From the NCBI GenBank assembly GCA_964451325.1, contig CAYVHO010000003.1, positions 124,001 to 188,000 on the forward strand: DNA of 64,000 nucleotides, written 5' to 3'. Source of the stretch: JAADHI01 sp964451325 (GTDB lineage Bacteria > Nitrospirota > Nitrospiria > SBBL01 > JAADHI01). Below the pieces are notes generated by a model that ran no database searches, had not been told where the DNA came from, and saw only the letters and a list, made by a program, of their open reading frames with translations. Shown piece after piece: positions 60,654 through 64,000 of the stretch. Positions within the stretch are counted from its first letter, which is position 1, and each line of letters starts with the position of its first letter. Both the position numbers and the translations under genes were made by a program.

Positions 60654-62234
60654 TCATGAAACATTGGTCATTAAGAGCTTGTATTCAATACTATCCACCA
60701 AGGCCCGCCAACTGGCTTCAACGATATTTTCTGACACTCCAACGGTCCCCCATTTTTTATGACCATCACCGGACTCAATCAAAACACGGACTCGCGAAGC
60801 GGTTCCCCGTTTTCCCGTAAGAACACGGACTTTGTAATCCAGCAGCTTGACCTCTGAGAGAATGGGATAAAATTTTTCAAGCGCTGTGCGCAGGGCAGAA
60901 TCCAGGGCATTGACCGGCCCTTTGCCACGCGCCACAGTATGTTCGATTTGTTCATCCACCGAAAGACGGACAGTCGCTTCTGAAATGGCGTGCACATCGC
61001 TGCGCCGTTTCTCATCAATCACACGAAAACCAATCAACTTAAAAAAGCTTTTTTCCGTGCCGAGGGCGCGTTTCATGAGCAATTCAAAAGAAGCCTCCGC
61101 CCCTTCAAACTGAAAACCCTCAGACTCCAGCGTCTTCAATTTATTCAGAATTTTTTGGACCTGGGGGTCGTCATTAGAAAGCGAAATATTGTAGGCCTTG
61201 GCCTTCTCTAAAAGCGCGCTTTTACCCGCATAATCCGAGATTAAAATCCGCTGCTGATTGCCCACTTTTTTAGGGGCAATATGTTCATACGTTGCCGGGT
61301 TTTTCCGCACCGCATGCACATGCACCCCGCCTTTATGCGCAAAAGCCGAACGCCCCACATAGGGCTGGTGTTTGTTGTGAGGCAGATTTCCAATTTCACT
61401 TACATAACGTGAAATCCCTCGTAGTTTTTGAAGTTGATCGTCTGAAATTACATCCAGACCCATCTTCAGTTTCATGTTGGGCAAAATCGAGCAGAGATTG
61501 GCATTGCCGCAGCGTTCGCCAAAACCATTGATGGTGCCCTGTACCTGCTTAACCCCCAAGGCAACCGCAGTCAGGGTATTGGCGACGGCCATTTCTGAAT
61601 CATTGTGCGCATGAATTCCAATGGGATTTCCGATTTCCTTCAGTACCACCCTCAGGATTTCTTTGATTTCCCAGGGCATCATGCCCCCGTTGGTGTCACA
61701 CAGAATCAAGCACTCCGCACCCGCCGCTCGTGCAGTCGCCAAGGTTTTTAAGGCATAATCCGGCTGAGAGAGATAGCCATCAAAAAAATGTTCCGCATCA
61801 TAAAAAACACGTTTGCCTTTGGATTTTAAATAATCAATGGAATCAGAAATAATTTCAAGATTTTGCTCAAGCGTGATGCCCAAGGCCTCGGTGACATGAA
61901 AATCCCAGCTCTTGCCAAAAAGCGTGATCCATTCCGTCCCCGCATTCAGTAGATTTGAAAGGGTCAAATCTTCTGAAGCCTTGCCGCGAAAGCGCCGGGT
62001 TGCGCCAAAAGCGACCAGTTGTGCAGACCTAAGATGGACTTTTTTCATTTCTTCAAAAAAGAGAATGTCCTTCGGATTTGCACCAGGCCATCCACCCTCG
62101 ATAAAATGCAGACCCAGTTCATCCAATTTTTTGGCAATCAAGAGTTTGTCCTCAACGGAAAAAGAGACATCCTCGGACTGCGCGCCATCCCGCAAGCTGG
62201 TATCGTACAATTGTATTGTCGGCTGTGTTTCCAT
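60654..62234 (-). CDS. cimA: (R)-citramalate synthase
   Basis: 526 residues from ATG 62234; a TTG at 62258 gives eight extra residues. HMGL-like catalytic barrel with IQLYDTSLRDGAQSEDVSFS (the citramalate-synthase form), LDELGLHFIEGGWPGANPKD, HAHNDSEMAVANTL, GTINGFGERCGNANL and HAHNDS metal His ligands, then the C-terminal regulatory LeuA dimer domain. Condenses acetyl-CoA with pyruvate to citramalate for isoleucine synthesis by the pyruvate route. It is followed upstream on the same strand by lysC at 62280, so both may be co-transcribed. Isoleucine feedback is inferred. Confidence 0.9.
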   Translation of the reverse strand: METQPTIQLYDTSLRDGAQSEDVSFSVEDKLLIAKKLDELGLHFIEGGWPGANPKDILFFEEMKKVHLRSAQLVAFGATRRFRGKASEDLTLSNLLNAGTEWITLFGKSWDFHVTEALGITLEQNLEIISDSIDYLKSKGKRVFYDAEHFFDGYLSQPDYALKTLATARAAGAECLILCDTNGGMMPWEIKEILRVVLKEIGNPIGIHAHNDSEMAVANTLTAVALGVKQVQGTINGFGERCGNANLCSILPNMKLKMGLDVISDDQLQKLRGISRYVSEIGNLPHNKHQPYVGRSAFAHKGGVHVHAVRKNPATYEHIAPKKVGNQQRILISDYAGKSALLEKAKAYNISLSNDDPQVQKILNKLKTLESEGFQFEGAEASFELLMKRALGTEKSFFKLIGFRVIDEKRRSDVHAISEATVRLSVDEQIEHTVARGKGPVNALDSALRTALEKFYPILSEVKLLDYKVRVLTGKRGTASRVRVLIESGDGHKKWGTVGVSENIVEASWRALVDSIEYKLLMTNVS

Positions 62235-62279
62235 AAAAAGGCTCAATTTTCCTTGCAAGCTACTGGTCTGAGGGAGAAC

Positions 62280-63494
62280 TCATGCTCCTAATTCAAAGGC
62301 GCTGTGCAATGTGCGCACCGCCAATTCCGTATATTTTGCTTCGACCACACATGAAATTTTAATTTCAGAAGTCGAAATCATCATAATGTTAATGCCCTCT
62401 CGGGCAAGACATGAAAAAGTTTTTGCCGCAACCCCCGTATGAGAGCGCATGCCCACACCTACAATAGAAACCTTTGCAATCTGTTCGGCGAGCAGCACTT
62501 CGGCGACGCCAATTTCCGCAGCCAGTCCGCTCAAGACCGCCTTGGCCTGTACGGCATCCGTTTGCGGAATTGTAAAAGAAAGATCCGTCAGCCCGGCCTG
62601 TCCGACATTTTGAATAATCATATCCACATTGATATTTTCTTTGGCGATGGTTTCAAAGATGGTAGAAGCGACTCCGGGTCGATCTGGCACACCCACCAGC
62701 GTGACTTTTGCCTGATTTTTATCATAAGTGATCCCCGAAACAAGTTCTTGTTCCATATCATTGTCCTCCTCCGTGACCAAGGTGCCTTCTCGCGCTGTAA
62801 AACTCGAACGCACACAAATAGGGACACGGTATTTCATTGCAAATTCGACCGACCGGGTTTGAAGTACCTTCGCACCTAAACTTGCCATTTCAAGCATTTC
62901 TTCATAAGAAATTTTCTGAATCTGTTTTGCCTCAGAAACAATATTGGGGTCTGTCGTATAAACCCCATCCACATCCGTATAGATTTCACAGAGATCTGCT
63001 TTCAAGGCCGCCGCCAATGCGACCGCCGTGGTGTCCGAGCCTCCCCGCCCCAAAGTCGTCACATCCGAGCGATGGTTAATACCCTGGAAACCTGCGACAA
63101 CGGGAATGATGCCCTTTGAAAGCGCATCCTTTAATCGTTTAGCATCAATTGAGCGAATACGCGCCCGAGTGTGCACGTCATCGGTTAAAATACCCACTTG
63201 TCTGCCCGTGAAAGATTGTGCAGACAAATCCTGTGCTTGCAGGGCCATTGAAAGCAAAGCGATGGTCACACGTTCTCCGGTTGAAAGCAGCATGTCCATT
63301 TCACGTTGACTGGGCTGGGCGGTCATCTGATGTGCCATTTTTGTCAAGCGGTCAGTTTCCCCTGTCATTGCGGAAAGCACCACCACAAGCGCATCTCCAT
63401 TTTTCACACGCTGGGCAACCCGATGGGCGACATTGTGGATACGGTCTAAATCACCCACAGAAGTCCCCCCATATTTTTGAACAATAAGCGCCAT
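62280..63494 (-). CDS. lysC: Aspartate kinase, monofunctional
   Basis: 404 residues. Kinase domain: VQKYGGTSVGDLDRI, STGERVTIALLSMAL, GFQGIN...TLGRGGSDTTAVALA, and CEIYTDVDGVYTTDP. Two ACT domains follow (VTLVGVPDRPGVASTIFETIA and VSIVGVGMRSHTGVAAKTF) for Lys/Thr feedback. First step of the aspartate family pathway. Start ATG with AGGA upstream (63500-63497) derived from the last bases of the attC-like site. Confidence 0.97.
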   Translation of the reverse strand: MALIVQKYGGTSVGDLDRIHNVAHRVAQRVKNGDALVVVLSAMTGETDRLTKMAHQMTAQPSQREMDMLLSTGERVTIALLSMALQAQDLSAQSFTGRQVGILTDDVHTRARIRSIDAKRLKDALSKGIIPVVAGFQGINHRSDVTTLGRGGSDTTAVALAAALKADLCEIYTDVDGVYTTDPNIVSEAKQIQKISYEEMLEMASLGAKVLQTRSVEFAMKYRVPICVRSSFTAREGTLVTEEDNDMEQELVSGITYDKNQAKVTLVGVPDRPGVASTIFETIAKENINVDMIIQNVGQAGLTDLSFTIPQTDAVQAKAVLSGLAAEIGVAEVLLAEQIAKVSIVGVGMRSHTGVAAKTFSCLAREGINIMMISTSEIKISCVVEAKYTELAVRTLHSAFELGA

Positions 63495-63499
63495 GTTTT

Positions 63500-63596
63500 C
63501 CTATACGCTTTGCTCAGCGGCAATTTAAAGTAGCAGGTTTTTGCGCAAGCAAAACAAGTGCAGCTTTAAATTGTCCGATGGAGCTATTTGTTAGAT
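63500..63596 (-). other. Integron attC-like recombination site
   Basis: Read on the minus strand: R'' box ATCTAAC (63596-63590) fits RYYYAAC. L'' follows with GCTCCATCGGACAATTTAAAG-type sequence. A central region then leads to CTTTAAATTGCCGCTGAGC (L') and finally GTATAGG (63506-63500) where GTTRRRY is expected. L'' and L' pair over about 17 bases. One base (63574) is extrahelical in L'', the hallmark used by IntI to choose the strand. The left inner arm (GTTTTTGC/GCAAAAC) forms a secondary hairpin. R' has an inserted base relative to consensus. The stop codon of the HNH gene overlaps R'', as in gene cassettes. Confidence 0.7.
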
Positions 63597-64000
63597 TACG
63601 TTGTTACAAACTCATCATCTTCAAGGTTGACTTCCCCAGAAGGTGGGCGTTGCCATGACTCACCAACAACTTCCTTTATTCTTGATATCAGCATTTCTGC
63701 TCTATCATTCAAGAATGTATCAAACACATCTTTTGAAAATTTACTATCAAAGTCGGGATCAGAAGATGTATACGGTATAAAACAGGCAATCAACCGACGG
63801 TCGAAATCTCCAGTGCTTCCATTCTCTTGGTGCAACCTAGAAATATCGGAAAGATATTTATCAGGATTGGTATTACTAATGCTTCTGTTTGTACTTCGTG
63901 ACACAAGTATTTTATTAACAATCGAGTTCAGCTTACCCTTGTTAAGGCCACTTTTATTTAAGGAGTATGGATAAATATGATGATCTTCAAGATTATCATC
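63596..64000 (-). CDS. HNH/DUF1524-type endonuclease C-terminus, 5'-truncated by window edge
   Basis: 135 residues to the window edge, reading frame open. The motif DHHIYPYSLN near the right edge resembles the DHHxxP/HNH catalytic motif. It is followed by LNSIVNKILVSRSTNRSISNTNPDKYLSDI, the 'N-..-N-..-l....tN-..-i.-..-P..Yl' arrangement typical of the DUF1524/DUF262 (GmrSD-like) and related HNH families. The remaining helical tail has no recognised domain. The frame stops immediately at the R'' box of the attC-like site, so it is likely the terminal gene of an integron cassette or cassette-like unit. Whether the whole protein is GmrSD-like cannot be decided here. Confidence 0.7.
   Translation of the reverse strand, partial: DDNLEDHHIYPYSLNKSGLNKGKLNSIVNKILVSRSTNRSISNTNPDKYLSDISRLHQENGSTGDFDRRLIACFIPYTSSDPDFDSKFSKDVFDTFLNDRAEMLISRIKEVVGESWQRPPSGEVNLEDDEFVTT

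Overview
The window looks like chromosome of a Gram-negative bacterium of moderate GC content. It has outer-membrane proteins, lipoproteins, a LolD-type ABC exporter, inner-membrane RND transport and Sec signal peptides. The gene mix (PCP_red proteins, spondin-domain proteins, DUF255, HD-GYP, DUF4202, citramalate synthase, CIRCE-controlled hrcA-grpE-dnaK-dnaJ) suggests a deltaproteobacterial-type lineage. That placement is an impression, not a proof. Most genes are housekeeping, and accessory genes and repeats lie between them.

Layout. 0-6.3 kb: end of a polyprenyl synthase gene, clpS with a DUF255 gene, an Mrp ATPase / zinc-ribbon PCP_red / haem-oxygenase-like gene row, and tRNA-Cys and tRNA-Asn flanking a small lipoprotein gene. 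6.4-15.4 kb: metH, a PD40-repeat surface protein, a Nudix hydrolase, glgP and a rhodanese. 15.4-19 kb: a cupredoxin-like secreted protein, a type I restriction R-like protein whose helicase motifs are erased, a GNAT acetyltransferase and an exported protein. 19-24.3 kb: a TetR regulator with a probably leaderless transcript, then an RND transporter, a LolA-like protein and an outer-membrane barrel. 24.4-26.4 kb: an RloA/RloB (AbiL-like) defence pair. 26.4-30.8 kb: an AttEFGH-type ABC exporter. 31.8-37.5 kb: a large inverse-autotransporter-like adhesin with a 427-residue internal duplication, and an OmpA protein with TSP3 repeats. 37.6-42.5 kb: a two-component system, two spondin-domain proteins, a small membrane protein and a Rieske protein. 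42.5-45.9 kb: an HD-GYP protein and a HEAT-like partner. 46-58.3 kb: valS-nadC-birA-coaX, then hrcA-grpE-dnaK-dnaJ-rsmE and two envelope genes. 58.5-63.5 kb: a GGDEF/EAL protein, cimA and lysC. 63.5-64 kb: an integron attC-like site followed by the 3' end of an HNH-type gene that runs off the window.

Main observations. (1) The 97-bp attC-like structure directly abuts the stop codon of the HNH gene, as in an integron gene cassette. (2) The HsdR-like protein at 16.6 kb keeps its nuclease signature but has lost every helicase catalytic motif. (3) A previously unnamed short repeat with terminal inverted repeats is present at 31.7 and 58.4 kb, with a lone end at 12.45 kb that overlaps the 3' end of glgP. 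(4) A hydrophobic, lipobox-containing segment sits inside the FN3-like domain of the PD40 protein. (5) The haem-oxygenase-like gene has no usable start codon that would preserve its conserved N-terminus. No CRISPR array, complete transposase gene or rRNA was seen.
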